A stretch of 64,000 bases of DNA, taken from positions 1 through 64,000 of the forward strand of contig JANYGB010000037.1 in assembly GCA_025359445.1 (NCBI GenBank), given 5' to 3'. The notes under the pieces are model-generated. The model saw nothing but the letters and a program-made list of their open reading frames with translations. It was not told the DNA's origin and did no database searches. The position numbers and the translations under genes were made by a program. Numbering within the stretch: the stretch's first letter is position 1; the number at the start of each line of letters is the position of its first letter. The stretch is from Sphingomonadaceae bacterium (GTDB taxonomy: Bacteria; Pseudomonadota; Alphaproteobacteria; Sphingomonadales; Sphingomonadaceae). Below are positions 8,621-18,012 of this stretch, piece after piece.

Positions 8621-10411
8621 ATGGCCATGACCGCAACCTCGCCTTCGATCCTTGGCCTCGACCGCTCAATCTCGGGCCGCACCTGGCGCTGGCGCGGCGG
8701 CAACATGGACATGGGCAGCGGTGCCAGCCTCGATCATGATCTGGTGACGCAATTGCTGCTGTCGCGCGGGGTTGCGGCTGACGATGTCGAGCGCCACCGC
8801 AGCCCGTCGCTGCGCGCCTTCCTGCCCGATCCATCGGCGCTGCGCGATATGGACGCCGCTGCGGAGCGACTCGCGCAGGCAGTGCTGACCGGCGAGACCA
8901 TGACGGTCTATGGCGATTACGACGTCGACGGTGCAACCAGCGCGGCGTTGCTGATCCGCCTGCTGCGCGCGCTCGGACTGGAAGCCCATTATTACATCCC
9001 TGACCGCCTGCTCGAAGGATACGGCCCCTCGGGTGCGGCGCTGGTCAAGCTGGCCGAGCAAGGCTCGAGCCTGATCGTCACGGTTGATTGCGGCGCGATG
9101 GCGCACGAGGCGCTCGCAATGGCGCACGATGCCGGGGTCGATGTGATCGTGGTCGATCACCACAAGTGCTCCGCGCAGCTGCCGATCGCCGCCGCACTGG
9201 TCAATCCCAACCGTCTGGATGAAAGCGACATCGGCGCGGCGCACGGGCATCTCGCGGCAGTGGGCGTCGCCTTCCTGCTCGCAATCGCCACGGTGCGCTT
9301 ATTGCGCCAACGCGGCTTCTTTGAAAGCCGCGCCGAACCCGATCTGTTTGCCCTGCTCGATCTGGTTGCGCTTGGCACGGTCGCCGATGTTGCAGCGCTG
9401 CACGGGCTTAACCGCGCGTTCGTCGCGCAGGGCCTCAAGGTGATGGCCAAACGCGAGGGGGTTGGCATGGCGGCCTTGATCGACGCCAGCCGATTGAGCC
9501 GCGCGCCGAGCTGTTCGGACCTCGGTTTTGCGCTCGGCCCGCGGATCAACGCCGGTGGGCGCGTCGGCGAATCCACGCTGGGGGTGCGCCTGCTCACCAC
9601 CGAGGACCCCGACGAGGCCCGCGAGATCGCCGCCCAGCTTTCGCAGCTTAACGAGGAGCGGCGCGGGATCGAAGCGGTGGTGCAAGAGCAGGCCGAAGCG
9701 CAGATCGCCAGCCAGCACAACCGCAGTGTCCTGGTGCTCGCCGGACGCGGCTGGCACCCCGGGGTGATCGGGATCGTCGCCGGACGGATCAAGGAAAAGA
9801 CCGGTAAGCCGGCGCTGGTGATTGCGCTGGACGCCGACGAACACGGTAATGGCAAAGGTTCGGGCCGTTCAATCACGGGCGTGGATCTTGGCTCGGCGAT
9901 CATGGCGGCGCGCGAAGCCGGCCTGCTGATCGCGGGCGGCGGTCATGCCATGGCAGCCGGGCTGACGATTGCTCCGGGCGCGCTCGATGCGCTGGGCGAT
10001 TGGCTCGATGCACGGCTCGGCAGCGCGGTGACCGGCGCGATGGCGAGCCAGTCGATGCAGCTCGATCTTGCGCTGGCTCCTGGCGGACTGACCCCGGCTC
10101 TCGTCGAGATGCTTGAAAGCGCCGGGCCTTACGGCATGGGCTGGCCCGGTCCGCGCATTGCGGTTGGGCCGGTGCGGATGGTCAAGGCCGATCTGGTTGG
10201 CACCGACCACGTGCGGCTGATTGTGCGCGGCGAGGACGGCACAAACTTCAAGGCAATCGCGTTCCGCGCCGCCAGCACCGAGCTTGGCCAGACGTTGCTC
10301 CACGCCACGCACCATCGCCGCCTGTGGCTCGCCGGGCGCGCCCGGATCGATGATTGGTCAAGCCGCCCGCAAGCCGAGCTGCATGTCGATGACGCTGCGT
10401 TTGCCGATTGA
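8621..10411 (+). CDS. recJ: Single-stranded-DNA-specific exonuclease RecJ
   Basis: A 596-residue 5'-3' ssDNA exonuclease of the DHH/DHHA1 superfamily that works in RecF-pathway recombination and mismatch repair. Motif I is YGDYDVDGATSA (about residue 97), motif III is VVDHHKCS (DHH at 179-181), motif IV includes LVALGTVADVAAL, and the DHHA1 glycine motif is AGGGHAMAAGLTI. The C-terminal OB-like domain of RecJ is present (GPRIAVGPVRMVKADLVG). The length is usual for the family. ATG codons at 8621 and 8627 are both possible starts. It runs toward the tRNA-Glu pair. Confidence 0.96.
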   Translation: MAMTATSPSILGLDRSISGRTWRWRGGNMDMGSGASLDHDLVTQLLLSRGVAADDVERHRSPSLRAFLPDPSALRDMDAAAERLAQAVLTGETMTVYGDYDVDGATSAALLIRLLRALGLEAHYYIPDRLLEGYGPSGAALVKLAEQGSSLIVTVDCGAMAHEALAMAHDAGVDVIVVDHHKCSAQLPIAAALVNPNRLDESDIGAAHGHLAAVGVAFLLAIATVRLLRQRGFFESRAEPDLFALLDLVALGTVADVAALHGLNRAFVAQGLKVMAKREGVGMAALIDASRLSRAPSCSDLGFALGPRINAGGRVGESTLGVRLLTTEDPDEAREIAAQLSQLNEERRGIEAVVQEQAEAQIASQHNRSVLVLAGRGWHPGVIGIVAGRIKEKTGKPALVIALDADEHGNGKGSGRSITGVDLGSAIMAAREAGLLIAGGGHAMAAGLTIAPGALDALGDWLDARLGSAVTGAMASQSMQLDLALAPGGLTPALVEMLESAGPYGMGWPGPRIAVGPVRMVKADLVGTDHVRLIVRGEDGTNFKAIAFRAASTELGQTLLHATHHRRLWLAGRARIDDWSSRPQAELHVDDAAFAD

Positions 10412-10536
10412 ACGGGGACGCCCGCCCGCAGCCTGCCGCTGCGCCAACGGATAGCACGAAGCATTGTGCCCCTTTGCACTTGACCCCCTCACCGGCCTTG
10501 CCTATTGGCGCGGCCTGCTTTCGGCGCAGCCGGTAT

Positions 10537-10611
10537 GGCCCCTTCGTCCAGCGGTTAGGACGCGGCCCTTTCACGGCTGAAACACGGGTTCGATTCCCGT
10601 AGGGGTCACCA
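10537..10611 (+). tRNA. tRNA-Glu (anticodon UUC)
   Basis: A 75-nt cloverleaf: acceptor GGCCCCT pairs with AGGGGTC, the anticodon stem CGGCC/GGCTG holds loop CTTTCAC giving UUC, the T-arm GGGTTCGATTCCC is canonical, and CCA is genome-encoded. Confidence 0.97.
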
Positions 10612-10661
10612 ACCTTGCTGCGCCGGAGCAGTATCTGGCCCGATCACAGCTCGATCCATCA

Positions 10662-10736
10662 GGCCCCTTCGTCCAGCGGTTAGGACGCGGCCCTCTCACG
10701 GCTGAAACACGGGTTCGATTCCCGTAGGGGTCACCA
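10662..10736 (+). tRNA. tRNA-Glu (anticodon CUC)
   Basis: Identical to the preceding tRNA-Glu except for the anticodon loop CTCTCAC, giving CUC; CCA is encoded. The 50-bp spacer between the two genes is unrelated sequence, so only the tRNA itself was duplicated and then diverged at the wobble base. Confidence 0.97.
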
Positions 10737-10799
10737 GGCCGGGACGTTTTCTGCCGCTTCGCGCTATTGTAATGATTGGCAGATAGTCTGCTGGCTTCT

Positions 10800-11999
10800 A
10801 TGCAGCGCACGCCGATGCTGACCAAACGCCCCCTTCCCCTTGCCGGCATCGTGTTGGCGCTGATTGCCGGCGCGTCGATGCTGGCGGCCGGCAGCAATTT
10901 CTGGCTCTCGCTGGCAGTAGTGGCGCTGTGGCTGGGTTCGCTGTGGCTGACCACGCCCGAGCCGCAAGTGTCCGGCGCGCGGATCGACATCCGCGAGGCT
11001 TCGCGCGACGCCATTCACGAAACGATCGAGCCGGTCGCCCTGCCGCTTCTGCTGCTCGAGGGCACCCGGATCGTCGAGGCGAACGCCGCTGCTCGCGCAG
11101 CGCTTGGGCATCACATCCTGGGGCAAGACGCGCGGATCGCGCTGCGCCATCCTGATGCGATGCGGCTGATCGACATGCCCGACGGCGCTTCGGTGTCTAT
11201 CTCCGGTTTCACCGGCGCGCGCAGCTTGTGGCAATTGACCCGGCGGGCGATTGGCGGCGATCGCTGGATGATCGAGCTCGCCGACCGCACTGCGGAATCC
11301 GACGTCAGCCGCGCGCACACCGATTTCGTCGCCAATGCCAGCCATGAACTGCGCACGCCGCTGGCGGCGGTGATTGGCTATGCCGAGACGCTGGGCGACG
11401 CCGATGCCCCGACCGATCCCGCAACCCGCAACCGCTTTGTCGGAATTATCGACCGGGAAGCCCGGCGCATGTTGTCGCTGGTCGAAGACTTGATGACGCT
11501 CAGCCATGTCGAGGCGGAAAAGCACGACCGGCCCAGCGAAACGATCGACTTGTCACAGCTCGCCGCGCGAGTGGTTGCCGAAGTGTCCTCACTCAAGGGT
11601 AAGGAACGTGTGATGCTGGCCGAGGCCGAGCCCGGTGCGATCATTCTCGCCGACCCCGGGCAGCTGGAGCAATTGCTGCGCAATCTGATCGATAACGCGC
11701 TCAAATACGGAGCCGACGATCAACCGGTAACGGTTTCGGTCGCGCGGGACGGCATTAGTCAGGCGCGGCTTTCGGTGAGGGATCGCGGCCCGGGGATCGC
11801 GCCGCACCACTTGCCTCATCTGACCCGGCGGTTTTACCGGACTGACCCCGGCCGCAGCCGCGCCTCGGGCGGGACCGGACTGGGCCTCGCAATCGTCAAA
11901 CACATAGTCGAGCGGCACGGCGGCACGCTCGAAATCACTAGTACCGTCGGCCAAGGCACCGACGCGGCGGTGCTGCTACCGCTGATGCTGCGCGGTTAA
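10800..11999 (+). CDS. phoR: Phosphate-regulon sensor histidine kinase PhoR
   Basis: 399 residues with two N-terminal membrane segments (about 13-30 and 34-50), a PAS-like region (VALPLLLLEGTRIVEANAAAR), a HisKA box FVANASHELRTPLAAVIGY with phospho-acceptor His182, and a HATPase with N box (LIDNALKYG), G1 (RDRGPGIAP) and G2 (GGTGLGLAIVKHI). This is the PhoR architecture; the partner is probably the PhoB encoded after phoU at 18013. It is separated from the pst operon by one opposite-strand gene, with which its stop overlaps by 4 bases. Start uncertain: ATG at 10800, 10815 or 10776 are in frame. Confidence 0.88.
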   Translation: MQRTPMLTKRPLPLAGIVLALIAGASMLAAGSNFWLSLAVVALWLGSLWLTTPEPQVSGARIDIREASRDAIHETIEPVALPLLLLEGTRIVEANAAARAALGHHILGQDARIALRHPDAMRLIDMPDGASVSISGFTGARSLWQLTRRAIGGDRWMIELADRTAESDVSRAHTDFVANASHELRTPLAAVIGYAETLGDADAPTDPATRNRFVGIIDREARRMLSLVEDLMTLSHVEAEKHDRPSETIDLSQLAARVVAEVSSLKGKERVMLAEAEPGAIILADPGQLEQLLRNLIDNALKYGADDQPVTVSVARDGISQARLSVRDRGPGIAPHHLPHLTRRFYRTDPGRSRASGGTGLGLAIVKHIVERHGGTLEITSTVGQGTDAAVLLPLMLRG

Positions 12000-12664
12000 A
12001 ACGAGGCGGATAGCCCGGCGGTCAGCACATTGTCGCTATTATCCGGGCCGTTCCGCACAAAGCTGTGCTGGTTCAAATAGCCGACGTCGATGCCGATTTT
12101 CCTGCTCAGCGGGAATGTGATAAAAATCGCATTGCGCATCCGCTCGAACCCGTCGACGGTCTGGAAGCTGCTGTTGTTGAGGTCGATGAAGTCCTCGTTG
12201 GTTACTGACAGTGTCACTTTGCCCGCCAGAGGCACCACTGCCTTGATTTGCGGGCGCAGACGCCAGCCGGTTCCAGCTTGACCTTCGCGCCAACGCTCTT
12301 CCAGCCGCACCCGGCCGCTCAGCTTGACCTTGCCCAGCACCGCGAAGTTGTCAAAATTGACCTGCTGGCGAAAGCGGTGCTCGCGAAACCTGAAGGTGCC
12401 GTGATTGTATTGGGGATCAAAGGTATAGCCAAGCCACAGCGTAACAACCTTGTTCACCTTCTTGCCCACCATAAAGTTGTTCTCGATTTCGTAAAACCCC
12501 TTGGCCTCGCTTGTGCGCAGCACCGTCTCGTTCGAAATTCTGAAATTGCCGGGTAACGCGACGCCAACGTTGAGCGTCTGCCAGTACTGCGTATCCTCGC
12601 TCGCTGCGGCCGGCGTGGCGACAATTGCTGCGGCCAAGGCCAACGGAAGAAGCATTGTACGCAT
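11996..12664 (-). CDS. DUF2490 family outer-membrane-type protein
   Basis: 222 residues with a signal peptide (LPLALAAAIVATPAAAS) and alternating beta-strand pattern through to a terminal Phe (LTAGLSASF). WQTLNVGVAL, ENNFMVGKKV, RFREHRFRQQVNF and VRLEERW are typical of DUF2490 beta-barrel proteins. It is divergent from pstS and sits between phoR and the pst operon, so it may belong to the phosphate-starvation response; this is inference. Role unknown. Confidence 0.8.
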   Translation of the reverse strand: MRTMLLPLALAAAIVATPAAASEDTQYWQTLNVGVALPGNFRISNETVLRTSEAKGFYEIENNFMVGKKVNKVVTLWLGYTFDPQYNHGTFRFREHRFRQQVNFDNFAVLGKVKLSGRVRLEERWREGQAGTGWRLRPQIKAVVPLAGKVTLSVTNEDFIDLNNSSFQTVDGFERMRNAIFITFPLSRKIGIDVGYLNQHSFVRNGPDNSDNVLTAGLSASF

Positions 12665-12784
12665 GTGGTCGGATCCCCTGACTAACGGCTGATGTCGCGC
12701 TTGTTATGAAGGTTTTGTGACACATTCGTGACTGACTGTGTCAAATTTTCGACCGTTTGGTGACATTCGTTCTGTGCCGCCTTA

Positions 12785-12802
12785 ATGTCATCTATCTGTC
12801 AC
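12785..12802 (+). promoter_or_regulatory. Pho-box-like PhoB operator upstream of pstS
   Basis: Two 7-mers in direct repeat with a 4-base spacer: ATGTCAT-ctat-CTGTCAC, the CTGTCAT-N4-CTGTCAT plan of the Pho box. It lies 49 bases before the pstS start. Further TGTGAC/TGACAT half-sites stand at 12715-12775, nearer the divergent DUF2490 gene. Confidence 0.7.
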
Positions 12803-12850
12803 ACTAGCAGACCAGAGCGCGGCTTAGATAACGCCAAGGGAGCGATTCGC

Positions 12851-13897
12851 ATGACTAGAAAATCTGTCCTCGCCTTTAGCGCAGCCGTATCGGCTGCCGC
12901 TTTGCTTTCTGCTTGTGGCGGCGGCCAGGGCGGATCGCGCGATCAAGTCCGTGCGGTCGGCTCCTCCACCGTATTCCCGTTCGCCAAGGCGGTTGCGGAT
13001 TCGCTGGCCAAATCGAACTCGGCAATCAAGTCACCGATTGTCGAAGGCACCGGCACTGGCGCTGGCATGAAACTGTTTTGCGCCGGTGTAGGCGTGCAGT
13101 ATCCCGATATCGAAGACGCCTCACGCCGCATGAAAAAAAGCGAGTACGAGGAATGCGCCAAGAACAAGGTCGACAAGATCGTCGAGATCCAGGTCGGGCT
13201 TGATGGCGTTGCCTTCGCCGAAGCAAAGGGCGGTCTCGGTCTTAAATTGACCCCCGAAGACGTTTACAAGGCGCTCGCCGCCAATCCTTACGGCAAGCCC
13301 AACACGGCCAAGACCTGGCACGACGTTAACGCAGCATTCCCGGCCGAGCCGATCCTGGTTTACGGTCCGCCCAGCACTTCGGGCACGCGCGACGCGCTCA
13401 AGGAGCTGATCCTGACCAAAGGCTGCGACGCCAATCCCGCAATGAAGGCCTTGAAGGACAGCAACAAAGACCAGCACGACAAGGTCTGCACCGAAGTGCG
13501 CAGCGACGGCGCATATGTTGATTCAGGCGAAAACGACAACCTGATCGTGCAGAAACTCGAAGCCAACTCCAAGGCGGTCGGCATCTTCGGGTATTCGTAC
13601 CTCGAAGAGAATTCGGACAAGCTGGTCGGACTGACGATGAACGGTATTGCGCCGACTTATGCGAGCATTTCCGACTTCACCTATCCCGGCGCGCGGCCGC
13701 TCTACATCTACGTCAAGGCGGCTCACCTTGATGCGATCAAGGGACTGCGCGAATATGTTGCCGAATGGGCCAAGAGCTGGGGCAAGGACGGCCTGCTCGC
13801 CAAGCAAGGCATGGTCGTAGCGCCCGATTCGGTGCTGGCGACCAGCGCCGCAACGGCAACGGCAATGACCCTTCTTGACCCCAGCAGCCTGAAGTAA
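12851..13897 (+). CDS. pstS: Phosphate ABC transporter substrate-binding lipoprotein PstS
   Basis: 348 residues beginning with a lipoprotein signal and lipobox (LLSAC). The phosphate-binding loops are GSSTVFPFAKAV near residue 37 and GPPSTSGTRDAL. AAGGGAG precedes the ATG at a good distance. It captures periplasmic phosphate for PstCAB. First gene of pstSCAB-phoU-phoB, under the Pho-box-like site. The lipid anchor, rather than a soluble periplasmic form, is read directly from the lipobox. Confidence 0.93.
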   Translation: MTRKSVLAFSAAVSAAALLSACGGGQGGSRDQVRAVGSSTVFPFAKAVADSLAKSNSAIKSPIVEGTGTGAGMKLFCAGVGVQYPDIEDASRRMKKSEYEECAKNKVDKIVEIQVGLDGVAFAEAKGGLGLKLTPEDVYKALAANPYGKPNTAKTWHDVNAAFPAEPILVYGPPSTSGTRDALKELILTKGCDANPAMKALKDSNKDQHDKVCTEVRSDGAYVDSGENDNLIVQKLEANSKAVGIFGYSYLEENSDKLVGLTMNGIAPTYASISDFTYPGARPLYIYVKAAHLDAIKGLREYVAEWAKSWGKDGLLAKQGMVVAPDSVLATSAATATAMTLLDPSSLK

Positions 13898-13916
13898 AGC
13901 AAGCCCGCAACACGCA

Positions 13917-15314
13917 ATGACGCCCGCCATTCCTGTACTCCTGGCCCTGGCCCTGGCCCTGGGGCTTGCAGGATGGCTGGCGGCGCGTGCCCGTGCTTGG
14001 ACGATGCGCAGTTCGGCGCGTGCCGGCGGCGGTGAGCTCCATTCACTGCCGGTGTACCACGCCTGGTACGTCGCCTTGTGGGCCGCGCTCCCTGCAGTGC
14101 TGTTTGCCGCCGTATGGTCCGCAGTCAGCCCCGGACTGGTACTGACCCAAGTCCTGACCGATCCCGCCGCCGCGCAAATCCCCGCGTTTGGCATTGAGCG
14201 CGATGCGATCCTCGCCGAGGCACAGTCACTGGCCAGCGGGCAAAGCGGTGCGGTGTTTAACCAGCAGGCGCGCACGTTGGTCGAGCCGTTTCGGGCGGCG
14301 CTGAGTTATTTTTCGACGATCGGGATAATTGTCACATTGTTGCTTGGGATTGCAGGCGGAGTATTTGCCTACACCCGGCTCCAGCCCAAATTCGCGGCGC
14401 GCGCCAAAGTCGAGCGGTTCGTGATGGCGGTGCTGCTGCTGGCCTCGCTGGTGGCAATCTTCACAACCTTTGGCATAGTTGCCTCACTACTATTTGAAAC
14501 TATTCGATTTTTCCATGCAGTTAATCCGGTCGACTTTCTGTTCGGAACGCATTGGAACCCGGATTCCATGGCTGACCCGTCATCCGTTCGCAGCGACAGC
14601 TATGGCGCGGTGCCGCTATTCTGGGGCACGGTCTTTATCGGCGCGATCATCGCAATGATCGTGGCGCTACCGCTCGGCCTGATGAGCGCGATTTACCTCA
14701 CCCAATATGCCAGCGCGGCGGTACGGCGGTGGATGAAGCCGCTGCTCGAAATTCTCGCAGGGGTGCCAACCGTCGTTTATGGCTATTTCGCCGCGCTGAC
14801 CGTGGCGCCGTTTATCCGCGATGTCGGTCAGGCTCTTGGTATCGCCAGCGCATCGAGCGAAAGCGCGCTTGCGGCAGGGGTCGTGATGGGAATCATGATT
14901 ATCCCGTTCGTCTCCTCAATGGCCGACGATTCGATCACGGCGGTCCCGCAGGCAATGCGCGACGGCAGCCTAGCGATGGGCGCGACCACTTCGGAAACGA
15001 TCCGCCGCGTGCTCATCCCCGCCGCGTTGCCCGGGATCGTAGCTGGGGTGATGCTGGCCGTCAGCCGCGCCATTGGTGAAACGATGATCGTGGTGATGGC
15101 CGCCGGCGCAACCGCACGGCTCACCGCCAACCCGTTTGAGAGCATGACCACGGTGACCTTCCAGATTGTCGCCTTGCTGACCGGCGAAGGCAGCTTCGAT
15201 CACCCCGCTACGCTCGCTGCGTTTGCACTTGGCATGGTGCTGTTCCTCGTCACCCTGGCACTCAATTTCATCGCACTGCGCGTGGTCAAGCGGTACCGCG
15301 AAGCTTATGAGTAG
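13917..15314 (+). CDS. pstC: Phosphate ABC transporter permease PstC
   Basis: A 465-residue inner-membrane permease with an N-terminal extension carrying two extra hydrophobic segments, a feature of many alphaproteobacterial PstC. The ABC-permease EAA region is MRDGSLAMGATTSETIRRVLIP. Early codons contain a short CTGGCC tandem run (LALALALGL). It lies 19 bases after pstS and overlaps pstA by 8 bases, indicating one transcript with coupled translation. Confidence 0.93.
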   Translation: MTPAIPVLLALALALGLAGWLAARARAWTMRSSARAGGGELHSLPVYHAWYVALWAALPAVLFAAVWSAVSPGLVLTQVLTDPAAAQIPAFGIERDAILAEAQSLASGQSGAVFNQQARTLVEPFRAALSYFSTIGIIVTLLLGIAGGVFAYTRLQPKFAARAKVERFVMAVLLLASLVAIFTTFGIVASLLFETIRFFHAVNPVDFLFGTHWNPDSMADPSSVRSDSYGAVPLFWGTVFIGAIIAMIVALPLGLMSAIYLTQYASAAVRRWMKPLLEILAGVPTVVYGYFAALTVAPFIRDVGQALGIASASSESALAAGVVMGIMIIPFVSSMADDSITAVPQAMRDGSLAMGATTSETIRRVLIPAALPGIVAGVMLAVSRAIGETMIVVMAAGATARLTANPFESMTTVTFQIVALLTGEGSFDHPATLAAFALGMVLFLVTLALNFIALRVVKRYREAYE

Positions 15315-16533
15315 TCCCGCTTCCGCCCGCCTCAAGGCCCGCTATGCGGCCGAACGCCGGTTCAAGGCGTTCGGGCTGGGCGCAGTGGTTTTCTCCGCGC
15401 TGGTGCTCGCTTTCCTGCTGATCAGCATGACCAGCAATGCCGTCGGCGGCTTCACCCGCGCCGAACTCCGCTTCGACCTCGACCTTTCGAGCGGAGTGCT
15501 GACGATCGATCCCGCACAGCTTCAGGGCCCCGGAGCGATGGACGCGCTGAAAGGTGCGGGACTGCCTGACGTGGTCAAATTTGCCGCGAGCAAGGCGCTG
15601 GGCGCTGCTGCGGCAGATCAGCTTGCCGACGATGCCTGGAAAGATGCCGGCAAATTGTTGATCAAAGATCCATCCCGGCTGACCGCCCGGTTCCCGATTT
15701 CGCTCCCGGTCAGCGACAGTCTCGCCTCGGCTATGCGCGGCGACGGAACCGACGGCGATAAGGCGCTCGCCGCGCAGCTTCAAGCCAAGCGCAACCTGGT
15801 TCGCGCGGCCGACTGGGGCTTCCTCAGCCGCGGCGATGCCACCGGGCCCCAAGCCGTGGGGATCTGGGGGGCACTCAAGGGCTCAATGCTGACTATGCTG
15901 GTGACCTTGCTGCTGGCTTTTCCGGTCGGAGTGTTTGCCGCAGTCTATCTTGAAGAGTTCGCCCCCAAACACCGCTTTACGGAATTGATCGAAGTGTCGA
16001 TCAACAACCTTGCCGCCGTGCCTTCGATCATTTTCGGGTTGCTCGGGCTCGCGGTGTTCCTTGGGCTGTTCCCTAACTGGCGCTCGGCCCCGTTGATTGG
16101 CGGCATGACGCTGGCGCTGATGACCATGCCGGTGATCGTGATTTCGGGCCGTAATGCGATCAAGGCTGTGCCGCCATCAATCCGCGATGCCGCGCTGGCG
16201 ATCGGCGCGAGCCGGGTTCAAACCGTGTTCCACCACGTCCTGCCGCTTGCCCTGCCCGGCATCCTGACCGGGACGATTATCGGCATGGCCCGTGCGCTGG
16301 GTGAAACGGCACCACTGCTGATGATCGGGATGAAAGCTTTTGTCGCCTCACCGCCTGACAGCTTTACCTCGCCTTCGAGCGTGCTGCCGGTACAGATCTT
16401 CTTGTGGTCCGACGAAATCGACCGCGGCTTTGTCGAACGTACTTCCGCCGCCATTATCGTCCTGCTGGCCTTCTTGCTGGTGATGAACGGCATGGCCATC
16501 TACCTTCGTAACCGTTTCGAGAACCGATGGTGA
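15307..16533 (+). CDS. pstA: Phosphate ABC transporter permease PstA
   Basis: A 408-residue permease. The start at 15307 ([20 protein letters not shown]) overlaps the pstC stop. A long periplasmic insert (about residues 45-170) separates the first membrane helix from the permease core, as in DUF3333-containing PstA. The EAA motif is [22 protein letters not shown], and [17 protein letters not shown] follows. It overlaps pstB by 7 bases. Confidence 0.93.
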   Translation: MSSPASARLKARYAAERRFKAFGLGAVVFSALVLAFLLISMTSNAVGGFTRAELRFDLDLSSGVLTIDPAQLQGPGAMDALKGAGLPDVVKFAASKALGAAAADQLADDAWKDAGKLLIKDPSRLTARFPISLPVSDSLASAMRGDGTDGDKALAAQLQAKRNLVRAADWGFLSRGDATGPQAVGIWGALKGSMLTMLVTLLLAFPVGVFAAVYLEEFAPKHRFTELIEVSINNLAAVPSIIFGLLGLAVFLGLFPNWRSAPLIGGMTLALMTMPVIVISGRNAIKAVPPSIRDAALAIGASRVQTVFHHVLPLALPGILTGTIIGMARALGETAPLLMIGMKAFVASPPDSFTSPSSVLPVQIFLWSDEIDRGFVERTSAAIIVLLAFLLVMNGMAIYLRNRFENRW

Positions 16534-17318
16534 CCCAGTCCAGTACCCTTGACCCTACCCCCAAACCCCGGCTCGCCGCGCGCGACGTCTCGGTATTCTA
16601 TGGCGAGAAGCGCGCGATCGATAATGTCTCGATCGACATCAGCGATGAATACGTCACCGCGTTCATCGGCCCGTCAGGCTGCGGCAAATCGACCTTCCTG
16701 CGCACTTTCAACCGGATGAATGACACCATCCCCGGGGCCCGGGTCGAAGGCGATATCTCGCTCGATGGAGAAGACATCTACAAGTCGGGCATGGACGTGG
16801 TGCAGCTGCGCGCCCGGGTCGGCATGGTGTTTCAAAAGCCCAACCCTTTCCCCAAGACAATTTATGAGAACGTCGCCTATGGACCGCGCATCCACGGGCT
16901 CTCATCCAGCAAGTCCGAGCTTGATGAAGTGGTCGAACGCAGCCTGCAACGTGCCGGGCTGTGGGACGAAGTCAAAGACCGGCTGACCGAAAGCGGCACC
17001 GCGCTGTCGGGCGGGCAGCAGCAACGGCTGTGCATCGCGCGGGCAATCGCGGTGGATCCCGAGGTTATTCTGATGGACGAGCCGTGCTCGGCGCTCGATC
17101 CGATTGCCACTGCACGGATCGAAGAACTGATATCAGACCTGCGCGGAAAATATGCGATCGTGATCGTTACGCATTCTATGCAGCAAGCCGCGCGCGTCTC
17201 ACAGCGCACCGCGTTTTTCCACCTCGGCAAAATTGTCGAGTACGGCAAGACTTCAGAGATCTTCACCAACCCACGTGAAGAGCGAACAAAAGATTATATT
17301 ACCGGACGTTACGGTTAG
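16527..17318 (+). CDS. pstB: Phosphate ABC transporter ATP-binding protein PstB
   Basis: A 263-residue cytoplasmic ATPase of the Pst importer. Walker A is GPSGCGKST (48-56), the Q-loop lies in [12 protein letters not shown], the signature is [16 protein letters not shown], Walker B is [12 protein letters not shown] and the switch His is in [10 protein letters not shown]. The sequence conforms fully to PstB. Confidence 0.96.
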   Translation: MVTQSSTLDPTPKPRLAARDVSVFYGEKRAIDNVSIDISDEYVTAFIGPSGCGKSTFLRTFNRMNDTIPGARVEGDISLDGEDIYKSGMDVVQLRARVGMVFQKPNPFPKTIYENVAYGPRIHGLSSSKSELDEVVERSLQRAGLWDEVKDRLTESGTALSGGQQQRLCIARAIAVDPEVILMDEPCSALDPIATARIEELISDLRGKYAIVIVTHSMQQAARVSQRTAFFHLGKIVEYGKTSEIFTNPREERTKDYITGRYG

Positions 17319-17326
17319 GAATTAAG

Positions 17327-18010
17327 ATGGCTCAGGAACACACTGTCAAGGCATTTGACGAGGACATCACCAAGCTGCGCGGGTTGATCGCAGAGATGGG
17401 CGGCCTGGCCGAAGTGTCGATGGCCGAAGCGATGGAAGCCCTGATCAAAGGCAACATGGACCTAGCTGCGAGCGTCATTGCGCGCGACAAACGGATCGAT
17501 TCGCTCGAAGCGGAAATCGACCGGCTGGCAGTGCGGACGATCGCTCTGCGCGCGCCGCTGGCCGACGACCTGCGCGAGGTAATCGCGGCCCTAAAAATCG
17601 CCGGGGTGGTGGAGCGGATCGGTGACTATTCGAAAAATATCGCCAAGAGTGCAGGAAAAATCGCCGGCCGCAAGCGCTTCGAACCGCTGACGCTGATTCC
17701 GGCGATGGCCGATGTGGCGCGCGAAATGGTCCACGACGTGATGACCGCCTATGCCGCGCGCGATCCGGTCATGGCCCAGCAAGTGGTTGAACGCGATGAG
17801 AAAGTCGATGCCTTTTACGAATCGCTGTTCCGCAACCTGGTCAGCTACATGATCGAAAACCCCTCGACGATCAGCGATTGCGCACAATTGCTGTTCGTCG
17901 CGCGCAATATCGAACGGATCGGCGATCATGCGACCAACGTGGCCGAGATGGTTTATTACGCTGCGACCGGCGCGCATCTGACCGACAAAGAAGACCGGGG
18001 CGGAGCCTGA
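17327..18010 (+). CDS. phoU: Phosphate signalling protein PhoU
   Basis: A 227-residue two-repeat three-helix-bundle protein with the PhoU metal-cluster motifs E-x3-D in each half (RIGDYSKNIAKSA and RIGDHATNVAEMV). It links the Pst transporter to PhoR, keeping the kinase in its phosphatase state when phosphate is ample. AGGAAT precedes the start, 8 bases after pstB. Confidence 0.94.
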   Translation: MAQEHTVKAFDEDITKLRGLIAEMGGLAEVSMAEAMEALIKGNMDLAASVIARDKRIDSLEAEIDRLAVRTIALRAPLADDLREVIAALKIAGVVERIGDYSKNIAKSAGKIAGRKRFEPLTLIPAMADVAREMVHDVMTAYAARDPVMAQQVVERDEKVDAFYESLFRNLVSYMIENPSTISDCAQLLFVARNIERIGDHATNVAEMVYYAATGAHLTDKEDRGGA

Positions 18011-18012
18011 TC

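Noticed and set aside
13932-13965. CTGGCC tandem run at the start of pstC as a phase-variable tract
   Set aside because: Only three to four imperfect copies of a 6-mer, which cannot shift the frame, in a normal hydrophobic leader.
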